Below, in pieces: positions 27,432 to 35,704 of a stretch of 37,151 nucleotides of DNA (position 1 is the stretch's first letter; every line of letters begins with the position of its first letter). Origin of the DNA: Nitrospina sp. (GTDB lineage Bacteria; Nitrospinota; Nitrospinia; Nitrospinales; VA-1). The stretch lies in contig JABHTG010000086.1 of the NCBI GenBank assembly GCA_018697205.1, positions 1 to 37,151 of the forward strand, in the 5' to 3' direction. Both the position numbers and the translations under genes were made by a program. The notes under the pieces were generated by a model, which had not been told where the DNA came from, did not search any database, and worked only from the letters and a program-made list of their open reading frames with translations.

Positions 27432-27818
27432 ATGGCAGAAGATGAAAACCAAGAAGACGAGCCTGTAACTGATGAAGGAGCAGGTGAAACCGCCGTTGAG
27501 GAAGAAAATATTGACGGAGAAGAGGGTGAGCTAGAAGAGAAGGACACAGAAGAGCCAGCCAATTTGGACCTTATTCTCGATATTCCTCTGTCGGTGACTG
27601 TTGAACTGGGTCGTAGTAAAATGTTAATCAACGATTTACTCCAATTAGGTCAAGGCTCCGTAATCGAATTGACTAAGCTCGTAGGGGACCCACTTGAAGT
27701 TCTAGTGAATAATAAACTTGTGGCTCGTGGAGAAGTTGTGGTCGTAAACGAAAAATTTGGTGTGCGTCTTACTGATATCGTTACTCCAATGGAAAGAGTA
27801 AAGTCGCTAGCAACTTGA
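27432..27818 (+). CDS. fliN: Flagellar motor switch protein FliN
   Basis: FliN forms the lower C-ring with FliM. The first 45 residues are very acidic (many E and D) and probably flexible. The SpoA domain follows from about residue 46: '[12 protein letters not shown]', '[15 protein letters not shown]', '[28 protein letters not shown]' in part. The 128-residue length is typical. The gene is 4 bases after fliM and ends about 290 bases before fliO, which has its own sigma-54 promoter. It probably ends the fliLMN unit, although read-through is possible; a loose inverted repeat CAGGCTT/AAGCCTG follows at 27826-27861. Confidence 0.95.
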   Translation: MAEDENQEDEPVTDEGAGETAVEEENIDGEEGELEEKDTEEPANLDLILDIPLSVTVELGRSKMLINDLLQLGQGSVIELTKLVGDPLEVLVNNKLVARGEVVVVNEKFGVRLTDIVTPMERVKSLAT

Positions 27819-28018
27819 CATACCTCAGGCTTTTTCACCGGTTTAATGTGGCTTAAGCCTGTGGGCCTGTCAGCTTGTGTTTATAATTATTTTCCCGCCT
27901 CTTAGCTTTTACAAAGCAAGTGTTTTTACCTGACTCCTTGTCCACATTTATTTATTCTTAATAAACCTCCTAGCTAGCCCAAATTCTCGGACTAACTATT
28001 CCTTCTAAAAAACGATTT

Positions 28019-28035
28019 TCGGTACGGCGTTTGCA
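28019..28035 (+). promoter_or_regulatory. Sigma-54 (-24/-12) promoter upstream of fliO
   Basis: TCGGTACGGCGTTTGCA has the invariant GG (28021) and GC (28033) 12 bases apart and matches the consensus at 15 of 17 positions. The -24 element TCGGTACG is identical to that of the flhA promoter. Predicted transcription start is near 28047, giving a leader of about 62 bases. Confidence 0.78.
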
Positions 28036-28109
28036 AAATACTATTTTTAAGTATTTTTGTCGGAATATTGACACTTGAGATCGAATGCGAATTTTATAAG
28101 GAACTGGTT

Positions 28110-29369
28110 ATGAATTTTAAAAAGAGCTGGATACTTCTTGTTTCACTATTTGTTTTTTTAAGTCCCCTTTGTCTTGAGGCTAAGGTCAGCTTGAAACATA
28201 TGAACCTTTTGAAAAGTATCGATACTCAATCTACAGAAGATGAGCTGACGATTAAACTTTCCTTTAAAAAGCCTTTAGTGCACTTAAGGGAGCCGCTTTT
28301 CCTTAAAAAATCAATCCAGATTGACTTCCCTTTAGCATACTCTGAGCCAGCTAAACAGTTTTTAAAAATAGGTGACTCTCAAATTAAACAAGTATACGTA
28401 TCACAGTTTAATTCTAAAACAATGCGTGTTCGTTTTATTTTGAATAAAGAAGATGGAGACCTTGAAAAAAAGTTTCAAATGGAGAAAGACCGAGACTTTT
28501 TAATAGTGAGAATCGTTCGAGAGCCTACCGATATTTTAGGTCAACTGTTAGCGCGAACGACAGAAAAAATTAAAGAAAAAAAACAAATTAATAATATAAA
28601 GAATATTGATGTAAGTTTTGACGATAAAATAAATACCGAATCACAACCGCTTACTTTTGAGGCTAAGAAAACCACCTCTCCAGTTGAAGTTAATAAAACT
28701 ATCTCCCCAAGCTTAAATGCATCGAAGGTAAACTTTCCAAAAATAATAAAAACTGCTGATTTTAAAGAGAAAAAAAAGTGGGGGGCAGATAATGGTAATG
28801 CAGCTAAAAGTCCGAGCGACATAAAAACAACATCTTTTAGTATTTTTCAGTCTAAAAATAAAAATGAACAAAATCAAGTTGGCCTCGTTTCTTCAAGCCT
28901 CAGGATGGTAACGACCCTTTTATTAGTTTTGGGGTTAATATTTCTCTTATTTTTTGGCTTCAAAAAATATGTTTTAAAAAATACTGCTTTTGGCGGTGGA
29001 AAGATGGTCCATATTTTAGGTACAAGTTTTCTAGCTCCAAAAAAAAATATAGCCCTTGTAGAGGTGGCTGGAGAAATTTTAGTTCTTGGAGTTTCTGATC
29101 AGAATATTTCACTACTTACAAGTATTAGTGAACCTAGACGAATAGAAGAAATTAAAAATGCCCATGGAAACAATTTAAATAATATGGATTCGAAGCAAGG
29201 TGTTTCTAAGAATTTAAAAGAAAAGACTTCATTCGCTTCTTCGAATGCTGCCAATATGTTTTCTAAATATCTCAACCAGTTTTCTGATTCTGGATCGGAT
29301 AAGCAAGCTTCTGTGGATGCTGTTACAGAAAAAATAAGACGTCATATGGGAAAGGCCAGAACTGCATGA
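28110..29369 (+). CDS. fliO: FliO-family flagellar export protein with AMIN-like N-terminal region
   Basis: FliO is a small membrane protein that helps assemble the FliP ring of the flagellar export gate. Here the FliO part is at the C-terminal side (residues about 260-345): a membrane helix at 264-284, then 'MVHILGTSFLAPKKNIALVEVAGEILVLGVS', abbreviated here by its ends. The protein is 419 residues, far longer than the usual 100-200. The N-terminus has a signal peptide (about residues 1-24). A beta-rich domain at 28-137 resembles AMIN domains ('IQIDFPLAYSE', 'KQVYVSQFNSKTMRVRFIL'). A low-complexity linker follows. AAGGA at 28098-28102, 7 bases upstream, supports ATG 28110 over the TTG at 28068. 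It overlaps fliP by 4 bases. Confidence 0.83.
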   Translation: MNFKKSWILLVSLFVFLSPLCLEAKVSLKHMNLLKSIDTQSTEDELTIKLSFKKPLVHLREPLFLKKSIQIDFPLAYSEPAKQFLKIGDSQIKQVYVSQFNSKTMRVRFILNKEDGDLEKKFQMEKDRDFLIVRIVREPTDILGQLLARTTEKIKEKKQINNIKNIDVSFDDKINTESQPLTFEAKKTTSPVEVNKTISPSLNASKVNFPKIIKTADFKEKKKWGADNGNAAKSPSDIKTTSFSIFQSKNKNEQNQVGLVSSSLRMVTTLLLVLGLIFLLFFGFKKYVLKNTAFGGGKMVHILGTSFLAPKKNIALVEVAGEILVLGVSDQNISLLTSISEPRRIEEIKNAHGNNLNNMDSKQGVSKNLKEKTSFASSNAANMFSKYLNQFSDSGSDKQASVDAVTEKIRRHMGKARTA

Positions 29370-30133
29370 AACATAATTTAAGAAAAATTATTTTATGCGC
29401 GTTTGTTACTTTGGGTTTATTTATGGTGTCCGGCTTTTTTTCTGAGTCAGAAGCAATTCCACTTCCGAATGTAACTCTGGGTTTCGAGGATGCGGATGAC
29501 CCAGAAAAAGTGTCCAGCGCCTTACAGATTCTAGTTTTACTTACAATCCTGACCCTTGCTCCTGCTATTTTAATAATGACTACGTCGTTTGCAAGAATAA
29601 TTATTGTGCTTTCTTTTTTGCGTCAGGCTATGGGGACGCAGCAAACCCCTCCTACTCAAATTCTTATCGGTCTTGCCTTGTTCTTGACTATGTTTGTTAT
29701 GGGGCCTGTTTGGAAGGAAATAAATGAAGGTGCGTTAAAACCCTATATGGAAGAGCAACTAGGTCAGTTTGAAGCTTTGAAGCTTGCAGAAATACCTATT
29801 AAACGATTCATGCTTAACCATACGCGCGAAAAAGATCTTTCGTTATTTATTAATTTATCGGAAGATAAGAGTCCAGAAAGTGCAGATGATATCAGCATAC
29901 AAACAGTGGTTCCCGCTTTTATTATTAGTGAACTAAAGACCGCATTCCAGATTGGATTCCTGATTTATATACCATTTTTAATTCTTGATATGGTTGTTGC
30001 TAGCATTCTTTTATCTATGGGTATGATGATGCTTCCACCAGTGCTTATTTCTTTGCCTTTTAAGTTGATGTTGTTTGTGATGGTTGACGGTTGGTATTTG
30101 ACAGTTGGTTCATTGATGAAAAGTTTTAGCTAG
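29366..30133 (+). CDS. fliP: Flagellar export gate protein FliP
   Basis: FliP is a core ring component of the flagellar type III export gate. A cleavable signal peptide (first ~28 residues, 'CAFVTLGLFMVSGFF') precedes the usual membrane helices. Family motifs are 'MTTSFARIIIVLSFLRQAMGTQQTPP' (split), 'LALFLTMFVMGPVW', 'FIISELKTAFQIGFLIYIPFLILD' (split) and 'SMGMMMLPP'. The 255-residue length is normal. It overlaps the fliO stop by 4 bases (ATGA) and is followed by fliQ after 9 bases. Confidence 0.96.
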   Translation: MKHNLRKIILCAFVTLGLFMVSGFFSESEAIPLPNVTLGFEDADDPEKVSSALQILVLLTILTLAPAILIMTTSFARIIIVLSFLRQAMGTQQTPPTQILIGLALFLTMFVMGPVWKEINEGALKPYMEEQLGQFEALKLAEIPIKRFMLNHTREKDLSLFINLSEDKSPESADDISIQTVVPAFIISELKTAFQIGFLIYIPFLILDMVVASILLSMGMMMLPPVLISLPFKLMLFVMVDGWYLTVGSLMKSFS

Positions 30134-30142
30134 AGGGGAAAT

Positions 30143-30412
30143 ATGGATCAGGCTTTTATCATAGATTTTGCAATGGAGAGTATCAAAACCACCTTGTTAT
30201 TGTCTGCACCAATGCTAGGGTTTGGTTTGATTACTGGTTTGCTAGTATCTATTTTCCAGGCGGTTACTTCGATTCAAGAGTTGACCTTGACCTTTATTCC
30301 CAAAATTTTGGCTGTATTTTTTTCATTAATTATTTTTTTCCCATGGCTTCTTGAATTAATGATTGGGTTTACATCGAAGATACTGATTAACTTTCCTGAA
30401 TATATTCAGTAA
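30143..30412 (+). CDS. fliQ: Flagellar export gate protein FliQ
   Basis: This 89-residue protein with two membrane helices matches FliQ: 'MESIKTTLLLSAPMLGFGLITGLLVSIFQA' (split) and the signature 'TSIQELTLTFIPKILAVF'. It forms part of the FliPQR export gate. The GAGGGG ribosome site lies just upstream. Its stop shares a base with the fliR start (TAATG), showing translational coupling. Confidence 0.95.
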   Translation: MDQAFIIDFAMESIKTTLLLSAPMLGFGLITGLLVSIFQAVTSIQELTLTFIPKILAVFFSLIIFFPWLLELMIGFTSKILINFPEYIQ

Positions 30413-31194
30413 TGGGTATTTTTGATCTTAACCCTACTGAATATCAAAAGTTTCTATTTGTTCTACTTCGTGTTGGCGCAATGATTATGTACATCCCTAT
30501 ATTGGGTAGCGCTCAGGTCCCAGCTCGTATTAAGATCGGACTTATTCTTTTTATTTCAATTGCAGTATTTCCAATTGTGCGTGATACGCCAATGCACGAT
30601 CCTACGGGGTTATTTGAGCTTGTTATCTCTTTATTTTCTGAGATTACAATTGGTCTAGCAGTTGCGTATTCTGCAAGGCTGTTATTTACGGCTGTTCAAA
30701 TTGCAGGAACTATTGTTGATTTTCAGATGGGATTTGGAGTAGTTAATGTCATTGACCCACAAACGGAAACTCAGGTATCGGTAACTGCACAATTTCAGAA
30801 TATCCTTACGATACTATTTTTTCTAGCTCTTGACGCACACCATATTATTCTTGGGGCAATTGTAGAAAGTTTTTTTATAATAAATCCCTCCCAGATTAAT
30901 TTTTCTACCTTCACTCCAGAAATAATGTTGATTCTTTTTAAGGCTACATTTATAACCGCAGTTAAGATAGCAGCCCCTATTATGGCAATTTTATTTTTTA
31001 TCAGTGTCGGTCTTGGTTTAGTCGCCAGAACCGTGCCACAAATGAACGTATTTATTGTAGGTTTTCCATTACAAATTGGAGTGGGTTTGCTTATGGTTGG
31101 TTTATCGATGTCATTTTTTAGTATTGTTGTCCAATCACAAATTGAGGAACTTCCTGAAAGATTTTTGGGGATCATGCAATCCTTTAAATCATAA
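30412..31194 (+). CDS. fliR: Flagellar export gate protein FliR
   Basis: FliR completes the FliP/FliQ/FliR export channel. This 260-residue protein has about six membrane helices. Its FliR motifs are 'LLRVGAMIMYIPILGSAQVPARIKIGL' (split), 'AGTIVDFQMGFGVVNVIDPQTE' (split) and 'RTVPQMNVFIVGFPLQIGVGL' (split). It begins on the last base of fliQ and is followed by flhB after 18 bases. Confidence 0.95.
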   Translation: MGIFDLNPTEYQKFLFVLLRVGAMIMYIPILGSAQVPARIKIGLILFISIAVFPIVRDTPMHDPTGLFELVISLFSEITIGLAVAYSARLLFTAVQIAGTIVDFQMGFGVVNVIDPQTETQVSVTAQFQNILTILFFLALDAHHIILGAIVESFFIINPSQINFSTFTPEIMLILFKATFITAVKIAAPIMAILFFISVGLGLVARTVPQMNVFIVGFPLQIGVGLLMVGLSMSFFSIVVQSQIEELPERFLGIMQSFKS

Positions 31195-31212
31195 GTCAAC
31201 ACGAGTTTAATT

Positions 31213-32286
31213 ATGGCTGAAGAAAATAAAGACCAAAAAACTGAAGAGGCATCGTCTAAACGAATTACCGACACAGAGAAAAAAGGTAATTTTGCACAGA
31301 GTCGTGAGATATCATCTGCCTTTGTTTTATTAGCTAGTATTTTAGTATTTTCTATTGCTGGAAGGCATGCTACCGAGATAGTTATTAAAACTTGGTATTC
31401 TAATCTGGCCGAGATAGGGACAATTAATCTTAGTGCTAATGAGCTTTTTCGCCTCATGAAGTGGAACATGCAAAATTTTTTTTATATTATAGCGCCATTA
31501 CTATCTATTATTATGTTAGCAGGGGCACTTGCCAGTATCTTCCAGACTGGTGGTCTTCAGTTCTCCTGGAATCCCTTAAGCCCTAAATGGAATAAGCTTA
31601 ACCCACTTAAAGGGTTTGGTCGTATTTTTTCCAAAAGTTCTCTAGTAGAATTATTTAAATCGTTATTTAAAATTTCTATTGTTTCGATTATCGCCTACCA
31701 GACTATTAGTAGTCATTGGGATGGGATACCTATTCTTATGGGTTATGGTGTAGCGCAAATACTCCTCTTTATGGGTGAAGTGATGGTTGAAATCATGATT
31801 AAAGTGTTTCTTGTTATGATTTTTTTGGCGGCCTTAGACTTTACCTTCCAAAAATATACCTATCTAGAAAATCTTCGTATGACAAAGCAGGAGGTTAAGG
31901 ATGAGCGCAAGGATCTGGAAGGTAACCCACAGATCAAACAACGAATTCGAAGTGTTCAGATGGAGATGGTGCGTCGCCGGATGATGTCTGCTGTTCCTCA
32001 AGCGGACGTTGTAATAACTAACCCGACACACTTTTCCGTTGCCATTAAATATGATACAGAAAATTACGCCGCACCTGTTGTAGTAGCGAAGGGGCAAAAT
32101 AATATTGCACTTAAGATTCGTGAAATTGCGAAGGAAAATAATATTCCCTTAGTAGAAGATAAACCACTAGCACGCACCTTATATAAGACGGTAGATGTTG
32201 GACAACTTATTCCTGCCAGTTTGTATAAGGCTGTAGCGGAAATATTGGCTTATGTATTTAAATTAAAAGGAAAGACCTCAGTCTAG
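31213..32286 (+). CDS. flhB: Flagellar export switch protein FlhB
   Basis: FlhB controls the change in export specificity from rod/hook to filament substrates. The 357-residue protein has a charged N-terminus, four membrane helices (residues about 33-50, 85-108, 150-165 and 183-210) and a cytoplasmic autocleavage domain. The autocleavage site NPTH is at 270-273. 'KMSKQEVKDE'-like sequence is present as 'RMTKQEVKDERKDLEGNP'. The 'TEEASSKRITDTEKKG' N-terminus is typical. A gap of 226 bases follows before flhA, with a sigma-54 promoter. Confidence 0.96.
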   Translation: MAEENKDQKTEEASSKRITDTEKKGNFAQSREISSAFVLLASILVFSIAGRHATEIVIKTWYSNLAEIGTINLSANELFRLMKWNMQNFFYIIAPLLSIIMLAGALASIFQTGGLQFSWNPLSPKWNKLNPLKGFGRIFSKSSLVELFKSLFKISIVSIIAYQTISSHWDGIPILMGYGVAQILLFMGEVMVEIMIKVFLVMIFLAALDFTFQKYTYLENLRMTKQEVKDERKDLEGNPQIKQRIRSVQMEMVRRRMMSAVPQADVVITNPTHFSVAIKYDTENYAAPVVVAKGQNNIALKIREIAKENNIPLVEDKPLARTLYKTVDVGQLIPASLYKAVAEILAYVFKLKGKTSV

Positions 32287-32327
32287 CGACATATAGCTCC
32301 ACCCTCTCTCAAAATATCATCTTTTTA

Positions 32328-32346
32328 AGTTTAAAATAATTAAACT
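32328..32346. repeat. Perfect inverted repeat just upstream of the flhA promoter
   Basis: AGTTTAA (32328-32334) and TTAAACT (32340-32346) flank AATAA. It lies 10 bases before the -24 GG of the flhA promoter. It is AT-rich and may be chance, but its position could affect promoter access. Confidence 0.4.
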
Positions 32347-32354
32347 AGTTTTAA

Positions 32355-32371
32355 TCGGTACGAACCTTGCA
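32355..32371 (+). promoter_or_regulatory. Sigma-54 (-24/-12) promoter upstream of flhA
   Basis: TCGGTACGAACCTTGCA has GG (32357) and GC (32369) 12 bases apart and matches the consensus at 15 of 17 positions. Its -24 half is identical to the fliO promoter. Predicted start is near 32383, leaving a leader of about 130 bases that contains a short ORF. Confidence 0.78.
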
Positions 32372-32456
32372 CTATTACTTTGTATCTTTAACTTAGCCTA
32401 TTTTAGCTCAGGTTAAATACGTTTTAATTTTTTAGATCTTTTTTTTATAAGGACTT

Positions 32457-32537
32457 ATGAGTATTTATATTTTTCGCTCATGTGTCAAAACTTTGAATAA
32501 CATGGTGTATCTATGGAACAACAATCATCCTTATTAA
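32457..32537 (+). other. Possible 26-codon leader ORF overlapping the flhA start
   Basis: ATG at 32457 has AAGGA at 32449-32453 (3 bases of spacing, short) and runs to TAA at 32535-32537, overlapping the flhA start (32513) by 25 bases in another frame. The flhA ATG itself has no clear ribosome site. The peptide (MSIYIFRSCVK...) resembles nothing I know. It might couple translation to flhA or be chance. Confidence 0.25.
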
Positions 32538-34603
32538 AAGCGATTCTGCAAAGGCCGCAAGAATATGTGGTTGGTTTAGGGGTGGTTGTGATTCTAGCAG
32601 TTATGGTGATGCCCATTCCTGCATTCATGTTGGATATTTTTCTTTCCTTCAGTATTACTTTTGCTCTGATTATTTTATTAGTTTCTGTTTTTATGCGCGG
32701 TCCTTTAGATTTTTCAGTTTTTCCATCACTTTTGCTCATTGTTACGCTAATCAGGTTATCTTTGAATGTGGCCTCAACGCGCATCATTCTTTTGCATGGT
32801 AGTGAGGGGACTAGTGCTGCTGGTAAGGTAATTGAATCTTTCGGGTCGTTTGTTGTTGGAGGAAACTTTATAGTTGGAACAGTAGTTTTTATCATTCTTG
32901 TCATGATAAATTTTATTGTTATAACCAAAGGTTCGGTAAGGACCTCGGAAGTGGCTGCGCGCTTTACTTTGGACTCGATCCCAGGAAAGCAAATGAGCAT
33001 TGATGCAGATCTCAATGCAGGTCTGATTAATGATAAGGAAGCTCGAGATAGAAGACAAGCACTTGAACAGGAGGCTAGTTTTTATGGTTCAATGGATGGT
33101 GCCATCCGTTTTGTAAGAGGTGACGCTATTGCTGGAATCCTAATTACAATTGTAAATATTATTGGTGGGTTTGGTATTGGGGTATTTCAGAAGGATATGG
33201 GGATTGGTGAAGCAGCGCAAGTATACACTTTACTAACGATAGGTGATGGATTAGTTTCGCAACTACCGGCATTGGTTGTATCTACCGCAGCAGGTCTTGT
33301 GGTAACTCGCGCGACTGCAGATAAAAATCTACCAAAACAGCTTATAAGCCAACTACTCAATCAGCCCTACGCTTTTCTTATTGCTTCAGGAATATTGTTC
33401 TTTTTTGGGCTAATTCCAGGGTTGCCTACTTTCCCCTTTTTTTTGATGTCAATTATTGCAGGAATAATTGGATTCAATGAATTCAAAGATACGACCAAAA
33501 AGTCTCTGATTGAAAACCGTAAGAAAGCAGAGGATGCAAAAGCTCCTACTCCCGAACGCGTAGAATCGATTTTACCTCTTGATATAATGGAATTAGAAGT
33601 CGGCTATGAGCTGATTCCTTTGGTTGATGCGGATAGTAATGGCGAATTGCTTGATAGGATAAAATCTGTACGACGGCAGTTTGCCTTAGAGATGGGATTT
33701 ATTGTTCCCCCGCTTCATATTCGAGATAACTTACAATTGAAGTCCAGTGAGTATGGGATTCTTATTAAAGGAGTTGAAGTATCTCGAGGTTCAATTATGA
33801 CAGGTCGTTTACTTGCTATGAATCCAGGGACGATTGAAAAAGAAATAGATGGTATTCAGACAACAGAACCGACATTTGGTCTTCCCGCAGTATGGATCAC
33901 AACTTCAGATAAACAGAAGGCTCAGATGGCAGGTTACACCGTTGTTGACCCAGCGACAGTTGTTACTACTCATATTAAAGAGACTATTAAACGACACGCA
34001 TCAGAACTTTTGGGTAGGCAGGAAACTCAGTCTCTTGTCGATAAATTTAAAGAGAGTAACCCAAAGGTGATCGAGGAGTTAATTCCGGATGTGTTATCTC
34101 TTGGGAAAATACAAAAAGTTTTACAAAATCTATTAAAGGAGCACGTTTCCATTCGTGACTTGCGTACGATCCTTGAGCAATTGGCTGATTATGCTCCAAG
34201 CACCCAAGACACAGATGTTTTGACGGAATATGTGCGCCAGGCCATGGCTCGCCCTATTACCAAGCAATTCCAATCGGCTGATGGCTCTTTATCTGTTATG
34301 ACCCTAGATCGCCAAGTAGAAGAGATCATTCAGAAATCTATTCAGAGAACAGAAGTTAACTCGTTTTTGGCGTTGGAACCTACGATTGCAGAAAAGCTAC
34401 TTGTTGAATTACAGGGTGCTGTTGAGGCAATGAGCCCTCAAATGGAGACATCCCCAGTATTGCTAGCATCACCAGGGATTCGGCACCATTTGCGCAAGTT
34501 TTTAGAACGTTTTATACCTGACTTAGCGGTATTGTCCCATAGTGAGATTATTCCATCAGTACAAATTAAAACATTGAAAGTGGTTAACCTAAATGCAAAT
34601 TAA
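32513..34603 (+). CDS. flhA: Flagellar export protein FlhA
   Basis: FlhA is the large export gate protein whose cytoplasmic ring receives chaperone-substrate complexes. The 696-residue sequence has about eight membrane helices in the first 310 residues. The cytoplasmic FHIPEP-family signature region follows TM3 ('RTSEVAARFTLDSIPGKQMSIDADLNAGLI', split). The C-terminal domain begins near 345 ('PLDIMELEVGYELIPLVD'), with 'DVLSLGKIQKVLQNLLKEHVSIRDL'. An in-frame stop at 32498 fixes the ATG at 32513 as the first possible ATG. It overlaps flhF by 11 bases. Confidence 0.97.
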   Translation: MEQQSSLLKAILQRPQEYVVGLGVVVILAVMVMPIPAFMLDIFLSFSITFALIILLVSVFMRGPLDFSVFPSLLLIVTLIRLSLNVASTRIILLHGSEGTSAAGKVIESFGSFVVGGNFIVGTVVFIILVMINFIVITKGSVRTSEVAARFTLDSIPGKQMSIDADLNAGLINDKEARDRRQALEQEASFYGSMDGAIRFVRGDAIAGILITIVNIIGGFGIGVFQKDMGIGEAAQVYTLLTIGDGLVSQLPALVVSTAAGLVVTRATADKNLPKQLISQLLNQPYAFLIASGILFFFGLIPGLPTFPFFLMSIIAGIIGFNEFKDTTKKSLIENRKKAEDAKAPTPERVESILPLDIMELEVGYELIPLVDADSNGELLDRIKSVRRQFALEMGFIVPPLHIRDNLQLKSSEYGILIKGVEVSRGSIMTGRLLAMNPGTIEKEIDGIQTTEPTFGLPAVWITTSDKQKAQMAGYTVVDPATVVTTHIKETIKRHASELLGRQETQSLVDKFKESNPKVIEELIPDVLSLGKIQKVLQNLLKEHVSIRDLRTILEQLADYAPSTQDTDVLTEYVRQAMARPITKQFQSADGSLSVMTLDRQVEEIIQKSIQRTEVNSFLALEPTIAEKLLVELQGAVEAMSPQMETSPVLLASPGIRHHLRKFLERFIPDLAVLSHSEIIPSVQIKTLKVVNLNAN

Positions 34604-35678
34604 AAAATATGTTGCAGATAATTATAGCGAGGCCCTGACTTGTATAAAACGAGAGATGGGAAATGATGCTCTTATTTTAAAAACACGATCTATACGTGGT
34701 CATTCTGAATTGAGTGGGGGTAAGGCATCTAAAGTAGAGATTACAGCTGCTATAGATGCTGCAATAAGTAATATTGAAAATGAGAAAAAAACAATAGCTT
34801 CAAAAACTCCTTTGGACTTACCTGACTTTGGTGGTGAGATTGAACCAGACATAAAGTCTTTGATGTACTCACTCCTTAGCCAAACTGAAAAAGCTCAGTC
34901 TCTAGGTATAAAAAACCATCAACTTGATCTATTTTCTCAGTTGACTGAAAATGGATTAAACGAAAAAATTATTGCCAAAATTTTTTCAAAATTATCTTTT
35001 TCAAATGATAGTGCTGCTTTTTTAAAAGATAAATTTATAAAAATTATGAAACGCTTGATCGTATGTCGAGGTGAAATTAAAATTTCTAAAAATAGTTTGC
35101 CTAAAAAAGTAGTTCTTTTGGGGCCAACTGGAGCGGGGAAGACAACTACCGTTTCGAAAATTGCTGCTGACTTGATTTACCGACAAAAAAAGAAAGTAGC
35201 TCTTGTGTCATTAGATACTTTTCGTGTTGGTGGAATTGAACAACTACAGATTTATGGGGATATAATGAATATACCTGTAGAAAGTGCTCAAGACCGACTT
35301 GGCTTAGAAGAATGTATGAAACGTCATTCTGACAAGGATGCCATTTTGATTGATACCATGGGTCGATGCCACAAGGACCATAAGTATTCTACTCAATTGT
35401 CTGAAGTGTTTGAAGGATTAGACGAGGTGGAGACTCACCTTGTTTTGAGCGTAGGTTCTAATGAAAAGCTCTTTATGGAATCTTATAAACAGTTTTCTTC
35501 GCTAGGGATCGATCGCGTGTTGTTCACTAAAATAGATGAAGGTTTAAGTTTTGGTTCGATAATAAATTTTTCTTTACGAACGCGCCTCCCGTTATCGTAT
35601 TTAACTACAGGGCAAAGAGTACCGGAAGATATTGAAGTTGCAGATCAGGATAGGCTAATTCGTTTGATTTTTAACTAA
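34593..35678 (+). CDS. flhF: Flagellar biosynthesis GTPase FlhF
   Basis: FlhF is a signal-recognition-particle-type GTPase that sets flagellar position and number, often at the pole. The 361-residue protein has the short N-terminal basic region ('MQIKKYVADNYSEAL'), a helical N-domain and the G domain. The P-loop is 'GPTGAGKTTT' (177-186). 'DTFRVGGIEQLQIYGDIMNIP' (split) covers G2, and 'FTKIDE' (G4) lies near residue 303. The G3 motif, normally DTAGR, reads DTMGR (254-258). It starts inside the flhA 3' end and is followed 26 bases later by flhG, its regulator. Confidence 0.95.
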   Translation: MQIKKYVADNYSEALTCIKREMGNDALILKTRSIRGHSELSGGKASKVEITAAIDAAISNIENEKKTIASKTPLDLPDFGGEIEPDIKSLMYSLLSQTEKAQSLGIKNHQLDLFSQLTENGLNEKIIAKIFSKLSFSNDSAAFLKDKFIKIMKRLIVCRGEIKISKNSLPKKVVLLGPTGAGKTTTVSKIAADLIYRQKKKVALVSLDTFRVGGIEQLQIYGDIMNIPVESAQDRLGLEECMKRHSDKDAILIDTMGRCHKDHKYSTQLSEVFEGLDEVETHLVLSVGSNEKLFMESYKQFSSLGIDRVLFTKIDEGLSFGSIINFSLRTRLPLSYLTTGQRVPEDIEVADQDRLIRLIFN

Positions 35679-35704
35679 AATAGGGATAAATTGGGGGCGA
35701 TATA

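Noticed and set aside
27826-27861. CAGGCTT/AAGCCTG inverted repeat after fliN as a terminator
   Set aside because: The loop is about 22 bases and no T-run follows, so it is not a convincing terminator.
30795-31469. 224-codon open frame opposite fliR and flhB
   Set aside because: It mirrors the coding frames of two clear flagellar genes and has no recognisable domain.
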